Positions 26,317 through 34,700 of a stretch of DNA of 64,000 nt are shown here, piece by piece; the stretch's first letter is position 1, and each line of letters opens with the position of its first letter. The notes under the pieces were generated by a model. That model was given only the letters and a program-made list of their open reading frames with translations, was not told the DNA's origin and searched no databases. Both the position numbers and the translations under genes were made by a program. This DNA is from UBA4874 sp002399435 (GTDB lineage: Bacteria > Bacillota > Clostridia > Caldicoprobacterales > DTU083): assembly GCA_036823195.1 (NCBI GenBank), contig DAISGI010000006.1, positions 1 through 64,000 on the forward strand. The letters run 5' to 3'.

Positions 26317-27167
26317 GCCTTCCAGGCCCGCAGAGCCTCCTCCGCATGATAGGAACTCCGGACAAGGGGAGCGGAAGCCACATACCGGAATCCCAGCTCC
26401 CCTGCGATCTCCCGGTACCGGTCAAAAACTTCCGGCCGGACATACTCCACCACAGGATGGTGCTGCCTGGAGGGTGCCAGATACTGACCCACCGTCAGGA
26501 TATCGCATCCTGCTTCCCTTAAGTCCCTCATCACCTCCGCCACTTCCTGTTCCGTCTCTCCCAATCCCACCATAATGCCGGATTTGGTGATTTGATCCGG
26601 GTACAGATTCTTTGCATTCCGGAGCAGGCAAAGGGACCGATGATACTGTGCCATGGGCCGGACGGTGGGGTACAGCCGGGGAATCGTTTCCACATTATGA
26701 TTGAGGACCTCCGGGCGGGCATCCGTCACCAGCTTCAGGGCGCGAACATCACCCCTGAAATCAGGAATCAGCACTTCCACGGCAGTGGACGGGTTGAGGG
26801 CCCGTACCTCCCGGATCGTCCGCGCAAAATGATCCGCTCCGCCGTCCGGCAGGTCATCCCGGGTAACGGAGGTAATCACCACATGGTGCAGGCCGAGTTC
26901 CCGGACCGCCTCTGCCACATGGGACGGTTCCTCCGGGTCCACCGGATTCGCGCCGCCTTTCCGGACATTGCAGAACGTACAGTTCCGGGTGCAATGTCTC
27001 CCCAGAATCATGAATGTGGCCGTTTTCTTTCCAAAACACTCCATTTGATTGGGACAGGCTGCTTCCTCACATACGGAATGCAGGGAAAGGCCTTTCAGCA
27101 TTTTTCGGACCCTTGCCGCCTCCGGGGTGTTCCTTGCCTTTATCTTCAGCCATTCCGGCTTTGCCAT
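26313..27167 (-). CDS. lipA: Lipoyl synthase LipA
   Basis: 284 residues, normal length. A radical-SAM enzyme that inserts two sulfurs into protein-bound octanoyl groups. The N-terminal auxiliary-cluster cysteines (CEEAACPNQMEC, near 34-45), the radical SAM motif CTRNCTFC near 60-67 and the C-terminal RSSY sequence that ligates the auxiliary cluster are all present. It overlaps lipB by 22 bases and the DUF2207 gene by four, indicating coupled translation. No lipoyl-bearing dehydrogenase or glycine-cleavage gene is in the window. Confidence 0.96.
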   Translation of the reverse strand: MAKPEWLKIKARNTPEAARVRKMLKGLSLHSVCEEAACPNQMECFGKKTATFMILGRHCTRNCTFCNVRKGGANPVDPEEPSHVAEAVRELGLHHVVITSVTRDDLPDGGADHFARTIREVRALNPSTAVEVLIPDFRGDVRALKLVTDARPEVLNHNVETIPRLYPTVRPMAQYHRSLCLLRNAKNLYPDQITKSGIMVGLGETEQEVAEVMRDLREAGCDILTVGQYLAPSRQHHPVVEYVRPEVFDRYREIAGELGFRYVASAPLVRSSYHAEEALRAWKA

Positions 27168-27955
27168 GCTGCTTCCCCCTCCTGCATCACTTCGTACAGC
27201 TGTTGCTTTTCCATTCTTTCGATTTCCCTTTGATAAACCTGACCAAAATAATCCGCTACCTGATCCTTTACCTTTTGGAGATCAGCCGCCCTGCCCAGCT
27301 GCTCCGCCATGGAAGTAACCCCTTTGTCGGCAATGCCGCAGGGCACAATCCATTGAAAACGGCTCAGGTCCGTGTTGACATTGAAGGCAAACCCGTGCTG
27401 GGTGACCCAGTGCTTCACTGCCAGACCAATGGCCGTGATTTTTTTCTCTCCGATCCAGACCCCCGTATGAATCGGATCCCGGCCGGCCGGAATATAATAT
27501 TCCCGATTCAGAAGACGGATAAACACCTCTTCCAGATTACGCACAAATGTCCGGATGCTCTTTCCCATGGAGGATAAGTCGATGATCGGATATCCCACGA
27601 TCTGACCTGGGCCGTGATAGGTGATGTCCCCTCCCCGGTTGATGTCATAAACCCGGACTCCCCTCCGGTTCCGCTCTTCCTCCGACAGCAGAAGGTTGGA
27701 CCGATGACCGGAACGCCCGATGGTCAGAACGTCCGGATGCTCCAGAAGAAGGAGCACATCCCCGATCCGATCCTGCTGCCTCAGACGCAGCAACTGATTT
27801 TGAAGATCCAGAGCCTCCGGATAAGAAAGCCTGCCCAGATCCACCACCCTGATTGTCGTCTGCTCCGCCACCTTTCCCGGACATCCTGCAATTGTCCTGT
27901 TGCTTTTATTTCGGACTGCCATCCTCATCATCCCCGGCCTTTTGCACCTCATCAT
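27146..27955 (-). CDS. lipB: Lipoyl(octanoyl) transferase LipB
   Basis: 269 residues from the most upstream ATG (27955); ATGs at 27931 and 27922 are also possible, and the duplicated sequence around them makes the choice hard. The LipB core begins near IRVVDLGRLSYPEAL. Motifs: HPDVLTIGRSG, RGGDITYHGPGQIVGYP, KKITAIGLAVKHWVTQHG (catalytic Lys) and IVPCGI (catalytic Cys). It moves octanoate from acyl carrier protein to apo-proteins, giving LipA its substrate. Residues before about 30 are extra compared with most family members, supporting a later start. Confidence 0.92.
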   Translation of the reverse strand: MMRCKRPGMMRMAVRNKSNRTIAGCPGKVAEQTTIRVVDLGRLSYPEALDLQNQLLRLRQQDRIGDVLLLLEHPDVLTIGRSGHRSNLLLSEEERNRRGVRVYDINRGGDITYHGPGQIVGYPIIDLSSMGKSIRTFVRNLEEVFIRLLNREYYIPAGRDPIHTGVWIGEKKITAIGLAVKHWVTQHGFAFNVNTDLSRFQWIVPCGIADKGVTSMAEQLGRAADLQKVKDQVADYFGQVYQREIERMEKQQLYEVMQEGEAAWQSRNG

Positions 27956-28145
27956 CCCCGGCCTTTTGCAGGACTTTCTTCAGCCTCTTTCCAAAGGTCT
28001 CCCGGTCCAGCATGACGATGCGGCCGCATTTCAGACATTTTATCTTGAAATCCACACCGGTCCGGATGACGGTCCAACGGTCACCGCCGCAGGGATGCTT
28101 CTTCCGCATCTGTACGATATCTCCAATATTACATTCCACAATCAT
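27906..28145 (-). CDS. DUF951 family protein (YyzM-like)
   Basis: 79 residues. Begins MIVECNIGDIVQMRKKHPCGG, with KCLKCGR near 37 and IVMLDRETFGKRLKKV, the standard DUF951 pattern of small SH3-like proteins with conserved cysteines. In Bacilli a relative (yyzM) sits near the origin. The C-terminus carries two copies of an eight-residue motif (QKAGDDEx) caused by a 24-bp DNA repeat that runs into the lipB start. The function is unknown. Confidence 0.9.
   Translation of the reverse strand: MIVECNIGDIVQMRKKHPCGGDRWTVIRTGVDFKIKCLKCGRIVMLDRETFGKRLKKVLQKAGDDEVQKAGDDEDGSPK
27922..27972. repeat. 24-bp in-frame tandem duplication at the yyzM-like/lipB junction
   Basis: Two copies of a 24-bp unit (minus strand GCAAAAGGCCGGGGATGATG plus four bases) encode the repeated QKAGDDE segment of the DUF951 protein and duplicate possible lipB start codons. 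Confidence 0.85.
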
Positions 28146-28172
28146 CTTTCTTCTCCTCCTTTCCCAAAAGTT

Positions 28173-28919
28173 TCAGCCGCAGCTTTTCGCCGGCCGGATC
28201 TTTCGGGAGGCTTGGACAGCCGCAGCCTTCACAAATGCTTCAAACAGCCGGATCATGACCGGATCCTCCAGCATGCGTTCCGGATGCCACTGAACCCCGA
28301 TAAAAAACGGATGGATCTCCGACTCGATCGCCTCAATGATCCCGTCACTGGTATGAGCCACTGCATGAAGGCCCTTTCCCGGATGCCGGACGGCCTGATG
28401 ATGAAAGCTGTTTACCCGGACCTGTCCGGTTCCCAGAATCCTCCTCAGCGCAGACTCTTCAAAGATCCGGACTTCATGAAACCCATACCATTTGGGTGCC
28501 GGCTGCTGATGACAAAGAAGGGGTTTGCCGTCCTCCGCCTGCGTGTAAATATCCTGCCAAATGTCGCCGCCCATGGCAATATTCATCATCTGAATCCCTC
28601 TGCAAATACCAAATACCGGGATATCTCCGGCATCAGCCTCCCGCGCGAGGGCAAGTTCCAACCTGTCCCGGCAGGGGTTGACGTTGCCGATGGCAGGATG
28701 GGGCTCCTCTCCGAACCAGCGTGGATCCGGATCCTGCCCGCCCGTCAGAAGAAGCCCGTCCAGCCGTGCCATTACCGGACCTGCGGCAGCAGGATCCAGT
28801 GCCGGGATCAAAAATGGAAGTCCCCCGGACCGGTAAATCCCTTCAAAGTATCCCGGCCTCAGCCGGCTGTCTCCCGTCTCCCAATCGTAATCACAGGTGA
28901 TGCCGATAACTGGCCTCAC
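28173..28919 (-). CDS. Gamma-glutamyl-gamma-aminobutyrate hydrolase-like (class I amidotransferase, peptidase C26)
   Basis: 248 residues. Class I glutamine-amidotransferase fold with LTGGQDPDPRWFGEEP near 58-73, the nucleophile elbow FGICRGIQ near 103-110 (Cys) and the QWHPE catalytic His/Glu near 216. This is the PuuD/peptidase C26 family, which hydrolyses gamma-glutamyl bonds such as gamma-Glu-GABA. It lies 49 bases downstream of glnA on the same strand. A pairing of a glutamine synthetase-type enzyme with a PuuD-type hydrolase recalls polyamine degradation, but the glnA here looks like a true GSI, so the link may be only general glutamine/glutamyl metabolism. Confidence 0.87.
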   Translation of the reverse strand: MRPVIGITCDYDWETGDSRLRPGYFEGIYRSGGLPFLIPALDPAAAGPVMARLDGLLLTGGQDPDPRWFGEEPHPAIGNVNPCRDRLELALAREADAGDIPVFGICRGIQMMNIAMGGDIWQDIYTQAEDGKPLLCHQQPAPKWYGFHEVRIFEESALRRILGTGQVRVNSFHHQAVRHPGKGLHAVAHTSDGIIEAIESEIHPFFIGVQWHPERMLEDPVMIRLFEAFVKAAAVQASRKIRPAKSCG

Positions 28920-28968
28920 AACAAACCGCCTCCTGAACGGTTTTCCGGATGGAAAACCTCTGAAATAA

Positions 28969-30300
28969 TTAGAATTTACTCAGATATTGATCCAGTTCCC
29001 ATTGACTGATCTGCGTTTTGTATTTCTTCCACTCAATCCGCTTTGCCTCCCGGTACCGGCTGTCGATATGCCTGCCCAGAGCATTCCGGATCAGGGAGTC
29101 CTTGTCCAGCGCCTCCATTGCTTCCTTAAGATTGCCGGGGAGGCAGCGGATGCATTCCTTTTCCCGCTCGCAGTCCGTCATATCAAAAATGTTCCGGTTA
29201 ACGGGGGCCGGAGGCTGAGTTTTTTTTCGGATACCGTCCAGTCCCGCTTTTAATGTGACCGCCAGTGCCAGATAGGGATTGCAGGACGGATCCGGGCTTC
29301 TCAGCTCCAGTCTGGTTCCCTGCCCCCGTTTGCTGGGAATCCGGATCAGGGGGCTCCGGTTCCGGAAGGACCAGGCAATGTACACCGGTGCTTCATATCC
29401 GGCAATCAGCCTTTTGTAGGAATTGACCAGAGGATTGGTAATCGCGGTAATCGCCGGTGCATGTTCCAGGAGGCCCCCCATGTAATAATATGCCTCCTGG
29501 CTGAGTTGATGCGGATCCTGCGGGTCATGGAATACATTCTTCCCATCCCTGAAAACGGACTGATTCAGATGCATTCCGGATCCGGCAATTCCGGCAATGG
29601 GCTTTGGCATAAACGTGGCATGAAGCCTGTGCTGCTGCGCAATAAACCGAACAACCATTTTGAAGGTCATGACATTGTCCGCTGTGGTCAGGGCATCGCT
29701 GTATTTAAAATCGATTTCATGCTGGCCCGGCGCCGCCTCATGGTGAGAGGCCTCCACCTCAAAGCCCATCTGCTCCAGGGTCAGGCACATATCCCTCCTG
29801 GCGTCTTCTCCCCGGTCCACCGGCCCCAGATCAAAATATCCTCCGTTGTCGTTGGTTGCAACGGTGGGGTGCCCTTCTTCATCCGTATGAAACAGAAAGA
29901 ACTCCGCTTCCGGTCCGACCTCCAGGGTATAGCCCATTTCCTCCGCTTCCCGGATCACGCGCCGAAGTGTATTCCGCGGACAGCCTTCGAAAGGGGTGCC
30001 GTCCGCTCCGTAAACATCGCAGATCAGCCGGGCTGTTTTGCCTTCCCCGGAGCTCCAGGGATAAATCACAAAGGAATCCGGGTCCGGATAAAGCAACATA
30101 TCGGATTCTTCGATGCGCACAAATCCTTCAATGGAGGATCCATCGAACAGAATCTCACGATTCAGGGCCTTTTTCAGCTGTTTTTGCGTAATTGCCACAT
30201 TTTTCAGGGTGCCAAAGATGTCCGTAAACTGAAGGCGGATAAACTGCACCTGTTTTTCCCTGCATATCTGCAGAATGTCTTCGCTTGTATATTTTGCCAT
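28969..30300 (-). CDS. glnA: Glutamine synthetase type I (GSI-alpha-like)
   Basis: 443 residues from the ATG at 30300 (AGAAGGGAA upstream), the length of Bacillus-type GSI-alpha. Signatures: FTDIFGTLKNV near 34, DGSSIEGFVRIEESDM near 54-69 (including the Arg implicated in feedback inhibition of B. subtilis GS), the Glu metal ligands in GPEAEFFLF, HHEAAPGQHEIDF, the ATP-binding KPIAGIAGSGMHLN and SKRGQGTRLELRSPDPSCNPYLA. The adenylylation loop of GSI-beta is lacking. Makes glutamine from glutamate, ammonia and ATP. Only 42 bases separate it from the DUF4129 gene upstream, with no room for an obvious separate promoter. Confidence 0.95.
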   Translation of the reverse strand: MAKYTSEDILQICREKQVQFIRLQFTDIFGTLKNVAITQKQLKKALNREILFDGSSIEGFVRIEESDMLLYPDPDSFVIYPWSSGEGKTARLICDVYGADGTPFEGCPRNTLRRVIREAEEMGYTLEVGPEAEFFLFHTDEEGHPTVATNDNGGYFDLGPVDRGEDARRDMCLTLEQMGFEVEASHHEAAPGQHEIDFKYSDALTTADNVMTFKMVVRFIAQQHRLHATFMPKPIAGIAGSGMHLNQSVFRDGKNVFHDPQDPHQLSQEAYYYMGGLLEHAPAITAITNPLVNSYKRLIAGYEAPVYIAWSFRNRSPLIRIPSKRGQGTRLELRSPDPSCNPYLALAVTLKAGLDGIRKKTQPPAPVNRNIFDMTDCEREKECIRCLPGNLKEAMEALDKDSLIRNALGRHIDSRYREAKRIEWKKYKTQISQWELDQYLSKF

Positions 30301-30342
30301 TTTTGTGTTCCCTTCTTCTACCAACCTAAGAGGTCATATAAT

Positions 30343-31650
30343 TTATTCCATCAAATCTTTTTTGAGTGCATGCACTTCGTCATCCGAAATGGTTCCGTTC
30401 CCATACCGGGCGGTCCCATACAACCGTTTCAGCGAAGGCTGCAGATCTTGCTCCAGCATTCCGTTCCCGGCCAGATCCCGGATGGTCTCATCCGGCGTCC
30501 GGCTGGCATGAAACCCATATCCGTTCCGGATGGATTTTTGCACCAGGTGACGGTACAGATACCGGATTCTCTGCCGGTTGCCCGCCAGCTGACCCCACCC
30601 TGGCTCCCTTCGAAAAAGGCGGCCCATCCGATCCCGGATGCTGTCTGCGTAGTTGCGCCGTACTGCCTGCCAGTCCATCAGACTTTCCTTTTCGTCCCGG
30701 TAGCCCAATGTCTCTCCCTGCCAGCCGCCCTCCGCCAGCCAATGCCGGATCCATCGGGTAAAACGGCGGAACAGACGGATCAGTGTCCGGACAAGAAAAA
30801 CCAGAAATCCGGTGAGAAGAACAGCAGCAAGAACATACCCGATGATCCGGACCACCTGATCCCAGAAAGGGGAAGACTTTGCCGGCCCGGCAGGCGGCAG
30901 CTGAGGCGTCTGCCTCTCTCCCCCCGGTTCCCCTCCCCGATTCCCGGTATCGAGCAGGCTCATGATCCGCCACAAAATCCCCAAAAGAAAGAAGGTTACA
31001 GCCTTCACGGCATTCAGAACCGTATCCTTCAGGGTATGGTAGCCTGCTAGGAAAAGCCCGGCCACCAGGGTAACCGCGGTAATGATGCGATTGTTCCTTT
31101 TTACGGATGGCAGGGAGGAGGAATCCTTCAATTCTTCCCTGGATATTTTCTTCAGTACATCGGAATTGATCCAGTGCAAATGGGTCGGAACCGCAATCAG
31201 TCCTGCATACAGTATGGCGCTTTGATACGGCCGCAGCACCACGATCCGTCCGTAAAGGAAATAAGCAAGGAAATAAACCAGGAGGGACACAAAGCAATAA
31301 GCCCTGGGAAATGCTGTCGGAAAAGGCAGATCCGTGGTCAAAATGGCACGGCAGGCGACAGCGAGGGAGAGCAGGGCAAAAAGAATCCCACCGGCTGTGC
31401 CGCCGCCGAACAGGAGCCCGGATCCAATGCAGGCGACGAGGGAAAGGGCGACAGATGGCAGCCGGCTTCTCCGTATCAACAGCCTGCGGAAGATCATACC
31501 TGCGGCATAGGTCCCCACCAGCAGCCCGATCCCGGCATAGGGATTCCGCTGTGGAAAAGCAGCCAGGCAAACGGACAGCGCAATGGGAAAAGCCGACCAG
31601 ACATCCGTCCAGAGCGCCGCTGCTTCAGAAATAACCAATCTTCGATTCAT
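30343..31650 (-). CDS. Membrane protein with C-terminal DUF4129 domain
   Basis: 435 residues. About eight membrane segments (six within residues 15-175, one near 195-215, one near 275-300) are followed by a cytoplasmic C-terminal region with RIRYLYRHLVQKSIRNGYG and TPDETIRDL, the DUF4129 pattern. In the commoner long form of this protein a transglutaminase domain lies between the helices and DUF4129; here there is no sign of it. It belongs to the MoxR-DUF58-DUF4129 cluster and overlaps the DUF58 gene by four bases. Confidence 0.8.
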   Translation of the reverse strand: MNRRLVISEAAALWTDVWSAFPIALSVCLAAFPQRNPYAGIGLLVGTYAAGMIFRRLLIRRSRLPSVALSLVACIGSGLLFGGGTAGGILFALLSLAVACRAILTTDLPFPTAFPRAYCFVSLLVYFLAYFLYGRIVVLRPYQSAILYAGLIAVPTHLHWINSDVLKKISREELKDSSSLPSVKRNNRIITAVTLVAGLFLAGYHTLKDTVLNAVKAVTFFLLGILWRIMSLLDTGNRGGEPGGERQTPQLPPAGPAKSSPFWDQVVRIIGYVLAAVLLTGFLVFLVRTLIRLFRRFTRWIRHWLAEGGWQGETLGYRDEKESLMDWQAVRRNYADSIRDRMGRLFRREPGWGQLAGNRQRIRYLYRHLVQKSIRNGYGFHASRTPDETIRDLAGNGMLEQDLQPSLKRLYGTARYGNGTISDDEVHALKKDLME

Positions 31651-32783
31651 CCGGCATTCCCCTTCGCTTCCTCCGGGAACCCTTTTTTCGGTTCCCTTGT
31701 CATGTCCGATTCCGTAGTACCCTCCAAAAAGATCGTATCCACAGAATTGCCCTGATCTCTCAGCCGGGCAATTTGATTTTCCATTCTTTCGCTGACAAAA
31801 GAAGTAATGAGGAGGATATCCGCCGGAGGGTTTTCCCGGTCCAGTTCCTCTTCCAGAAAGGTAAAAAACGTACAGCTTCGGACAAGGATCAACTTCGCCA
31901 GAACTTCCAGAATGAGATTCAGCTGCTCCCGGCCGGGCTGCGGTCCGACCCGGATGGGCCGATTCCTTTCATCCATCTCACAGGCATTGCTGCCAAATCC
32001 GACAGGAATGCCGTTTTCAATGGCATTCTGGGCAATGGTGGCGCTATAGGAGATTCCCCGTTCAATCCGATCCGGATCCGTGACGGCATCCCACATGCCC
32101 TCGCTCAGGTCAATATTGAGCAGGATCATGATATGGGGATCCGCCGTGTGATCCCGGTCGTACACCTTGAATGCACCGGTGCGGGCGGACGCCTTCCAGC
32201 TGATCCGGTTCAGCGGATCCCCATATTGGTAATCCCGGACACCGGATACCAGAAAGGGATCTTCCAGGATCCACCGGCGCACCGCAACCTCCCCCATCCA
32301 GCTGTGGGAAGGAAAGGGGATCTCGCTTAAGGGGAGCAGCCTGGGATAAACCAGCAGCTGGGCATCCACCCGAAAATCCCGGTTCAGTTCCTGTATGCCG
32401 AACGCATCCCCGCAGGTCATGGCGGCAGAGGACAACCGGTAGCAGCCCCTTTTTTCGCAGAGAATCCGATGACGTCTGGTAATGGCGGTATAGGGCATCA
32501 GGCTGAAGACACTTTTATGGAATTCATCATATTTAATCGCCAGATCGGACTGCCGGTGAAACTTCAGGTTGGGATTCATTTTGGACTCCATCCGCAGCCA
32601 GGGAATGGGAAGAAGCTTTTTGTTCTGAATGCGTTCCACCATTTCAGCCTCTTCTCCTTCAAAAACAGCGGACGTGCTGAAAGTGCGGGTATAGGTCAGC
32701 CCCGACAACCCCCAATGCTTATAAATCCAGCCCTGAAGCAGTATGATTGTGACGATCAGGAACAAAAACCAGGATAGGGACAT
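31647..32783 (-). CDS. DUF58 domain-containing protein
   Basis: 378 residues. One N-terminal membrane helix (about 3-20) then a long region with the DUF58 core FLVSGVRDYQYGDPLNRISWKASARTGAF, split here as VRDYQYGDPLNRISW near 182-196, and a von Willebrand factor A-like domain (ILLNIDLSEGMW). DUF58 proteins work with MoxR AAA+ ATPases, probably in assembling or activating envelope complexes. Overlaps moxR by one base and the DUF4129 gene by four. Confidence 0.9.
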   Translation of the reverse strand: MSLSWFLFLIVTIILLQGWIYKHWGLSGLTYTRTFSTSAVFEGEEAEMVERIQNKKLLPIPWLRMESKMNPNLKFHRQSDLAIKYDEFHKSVFSLMPYTAITRRHRILCEKRGCYRLSSAAMTCGDAFGIQELNRDFRVDAQLLVYPRLLPLSEIPFPSHSWMGEVAVRRWILEDPFLVSGVRDYQYGDPLNRISWKASARTGAFKVYDRDHTADPHIMILLNIDLSEGMWDAVTDPDRIERGISYSATIAQNAIENGIPVGFGSNACEMDERNRPIRVGPQPGREQLNLILEVLAKLILVRSCTFFTFLEEELDRENPPADILLITSFVSERMENQIARLRDQGNSVDTIFLEGTTESDMTREPKKGFPEEAKGNAG

Positions 32784-33757
32784 TATGCATGCCTGCCTTC
32801 TTCTGTCAATTCTTCCTCGGATGGAACCGGAATTTCCCGGAGAATCTGCTCCAGAACCTGCTCACTGTAATTTTCCTTTATCCTGGAGGTATTGCGCAGG
32901 ATAATGCGGTGAGCCAGCACCGGTTTCACCATGGCCTTTACGTCGTCGGGGGAAACATATTCCCGGCCGTTCAATATCGCATGGACCTGGACACACTTCA
33001 GCAGCGCCTGACTGCCGCGGGGACTGACTCCCAGGATCAGATCCGGGTGCTCCCGTGTTTTTTCCACAATATCCATAATATATTTCAGGATATCCCCGCT
33101 TACATACAAGTCGGAATAACTCTGCTGTGCCTCCCGTATCTCTTCCCTGGAGGCGACTTTCCCAATCTCCTCCAAAGGCTGTCTGCCCCGGAACCTTTTC
33201 AGGACCTCCAACCCTTCCTCCGTGGAGGGGTAGCCCATTTTGATCTTCAGCAGGAACCGGTCCAGCTGGGCTTCCGGCAGTGGAAAGGTCCCCTGTGTTT
33301 CCACCGGATTCTGGGTGGCAATCACCAGAAAAGGCCGGTCCAAAGCCTGTGTCTCCCCGTCTATGGTCACCTGACGTTCCTCCATGCACTCCAGCAGGCT
33401 GGATTGGGTCCTGGGTGTGGCGCGGTTGATCTCGTCCGCAAGCAGGATATTGGTGAAAACCGGACCCGGCCGAAAAACAAATTCCCCTGCTTTCTGATTG
33501 AAATAGTTGAGGCCGCTGATGTCCGTTGGAAGCAGATCGGGCGTAAACTGAATCCGGCGGAACGTAAGATCCAGCGAACGTGCCATTGTCTTGGCCATGA
33601 GGGTTTTGCCCATGCCCGGAACATCCTCCAGCAAAATATGGCCGGATGCAAAAAGCGCAATCAGGAGCTCGTCAATGACTTCGCCCTTGCCGACAATCAC
33701 CTTTTGAATATTGGATTTTACCCTTTCGGAAAGCTGTTTGATTTTTGAATGATCCAT
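32783..33757 (-). CDS. MoxR-family AAA+ ATPase
   Basis: 324 residues from the ATG at 33757, chosen because AAAGGAG lies six bases upstream; the frame stays open further up through repeat DNA. Walker A EDVPGMGKT near 47, the MoxR sequence RIQFTPDLLPTDISG, Walker B NILLADEINRA near 110, sensor 1 IATQNP near 150 and sensor 2 GVSPRGSQALL near 250. It is a chaperone-like ATPase paired with DUF58 proteins; the substrate complex here is unknown. First visible gene of a four-gene run ending in glnA; its promoter would lie near the assembly gap. Confidence 0.93.
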   Translation of the reverse strand: MDHSKIKQLSERVKSNIQKVIVGKGEVIDELLIALFASGHILLEDVPGMGKTLMAKTMARSLDLTFRRIQFTPDLLPTDISGLNYFNQKAGEFVFRPGPVFTNILLADEINRATPRTQSSLLECMEERQVTIDGETQALDRPFLVIATQNPVETQGTFPLPEAQLDRFLLKIKMGYPSTEEGLEVLKRFRGRQPLEEIGKVASREEIREAQQSYSDLYVSGDILKYIMDIVEKTREHPDLILGVSPRGSQALLKCVQVHAILNGREYVSPDDVKAMVKPVLAHRIILRNTSRIKENYSEQVLEQILREIPVPSEEELTEEGRHA

Positions 33758-33818
33758 CTCAGACTCCTTTGCCCTGCGCTTACTGTCCCATTTTCGGCTC
33801 TGCCGGAAACGCTGATGT

Positions 33819-34120
33819 TTTCGCAATTCGTTCCCAAATTCCTGCCAGCCAGGTTCCTTTTCGTTCTCCTGCCNNNNNNNNNNNNNNNNNNNNNNNNNNN
33901 NNNNNNNNNNNNNNNNNNNNNNNNNNNNNNNNNNNNNNNNNNNNNNNNNNNNNNNNNNNNNNNNNNNNNNNNNTTTCGCAATTCGTTCCCAAATTCCTGC
34001 CAGCCAGGTTCCTTTTCGTTCTCCTGCCAGATCCCTTTTCGTTCTCCTGCCAGATCCCTTTTCGTTCTCCTGCCGGGTTCCTTTTCGTTCTCCTGCCGGG
34101 TTCCTTTTCGTTCCTTATCC
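33819..34120. repeat. 23-bp tandem repeat array upstream of moxR, interrupted by an assembly gap
   Basis: Four consecutive 23-bp units starting CTTTTCGTTCTCCTGCC (plus strand) at 34012-34103, with a partial fifth. A 100-N gap (33874-33973) lies to the left; 33819-33873 and 33974-34028 are the same 55 bases. The minus strand stays open across the array (repeats of Arg/Lys/Glu codons) but nothing suggests a gene. Confidence 0.88.
33874..33973. other. Assembly gap of 100 N
   Basis: Exactly 100 N flanked by a 55-bp duplicate, inside the repeat region between moxR and the small 34.3 kb gene. Confidence 0.95.
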
Positions 34121-34208
34121 TTGATACATGCATGAATAGTTAATTGTTCGACATGCAATCCTTCATTCCTTCCGCACCGCAATATTTGAGTGGACTTGCC
34201 ACCGACAA

Positions 34209-34239
34209 AGAAGAAAAGGCTGCATGAGCCTGCAGCCTT
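34209..34239 (-). terminator. Intrinsic terminator of the 34.3 kb gene
   Basis: AAGGCTGCA pairs with TGCAGCCTT around a six-base loop; the minus strand continues TTCTTCTTTG. It begins about 40 bases after the stop codon. Confidence 0.75.
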
Positions 34240-34280
34240 GCAAAACTGTACAACATCAATTTGAAAAAGCGCATTCCCCG

Positions 34281-34595
34281 TTATCGGATGCTGAGATAAA
34301 CCGATAAATTTCTTTTTATTTCTTCGGCCTGATCCGCCTCATCGGCCTGAATCCGGATTTGATTCCCTTCCGTTTGAATTGCAAGGTCCCCAAATCCCCT
34401 GGACTTCAGATAATCCTCCACAGAGGATGGCCCACCGTCTCCCTGGGCCACGCATTCCTTGTCTCCCACATAATCCTGATTGACATAAACCTGATAGAAC
34501 TCATTGCCTTCCTTTACACGGTTTCTGTCATTATCCTGACTGACAATGGGCCAGAGAGGCCAAAATCCATTTAAATTGTTTGGATCCCACCACAT
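34281..34595 (-). CDS. Hypothetical protein, unrecognised
   Basis: 104 residues from the ATG at 34595 (AGGAGG seven bases upstream; an open extension upstream lacks a ribosome binding site). It is soluble, acidic and has no signal peptide. A Trp/Pro-rich N-terminus (MWWDPNNLNGFWPLWP) is followed by a DNDRNRVKEGNEFYQVYVN segment and a C-terminal half with alternating hydrophobic and charged residues that could form a small alpha/beta domain. Single-gene unit with its own terminator. No family was recognised. Confidence 0.7.
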   Translation of the reverse strand: MWWDPNNLNGFWPLWPIVSQDNDRNRVKEGNEFYQVYVNQDYVGDKECVAQGDGGPSSVEDYLKSRGFGDLAIQTEGNQIRIQADEADQAEEIKRNLSVYLSIR

Positions 34596-34700
34596 GATTT
34601 TCCCTCCTTCCGCTGAATTTGCCACACAGTTAGTATTCATTGGAAGAATGGATTTCATGCTTCCGTCCATGGAATTTCAATCAATTTTCTGTCCATCCCG

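Noticed and set aside
28173..30300. Polyamine (putrescine) degradation operon
   Set aside because: A PuuD-like hydrolase and a GS lie together, but the GS has all features of a normal GSI and there is no oxidase or dehydrogenase gene of the Puu pathway.
29461..31050. A 529-codon plus-strand open frame opposite glnA and the DUF4129 gene
   Set aside because: It is antisense to clear genes with family motifs; its translation has no domain character and it has no ribosome binding site. Open antisense frames are common opposite GC-biased genes.
12531..34120. CRISPR array
   Set aside because: The repeats are head-to-tail units without unique spacers, and no cas gene is present.
33718..34182. A minus-strand frame upstream of moxR rich in Arg, Lys and Glu
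   Set aside because: Made by the 23-bp repeats and the N gap. The moxR ribosome binding site at 33757 shows the true start.
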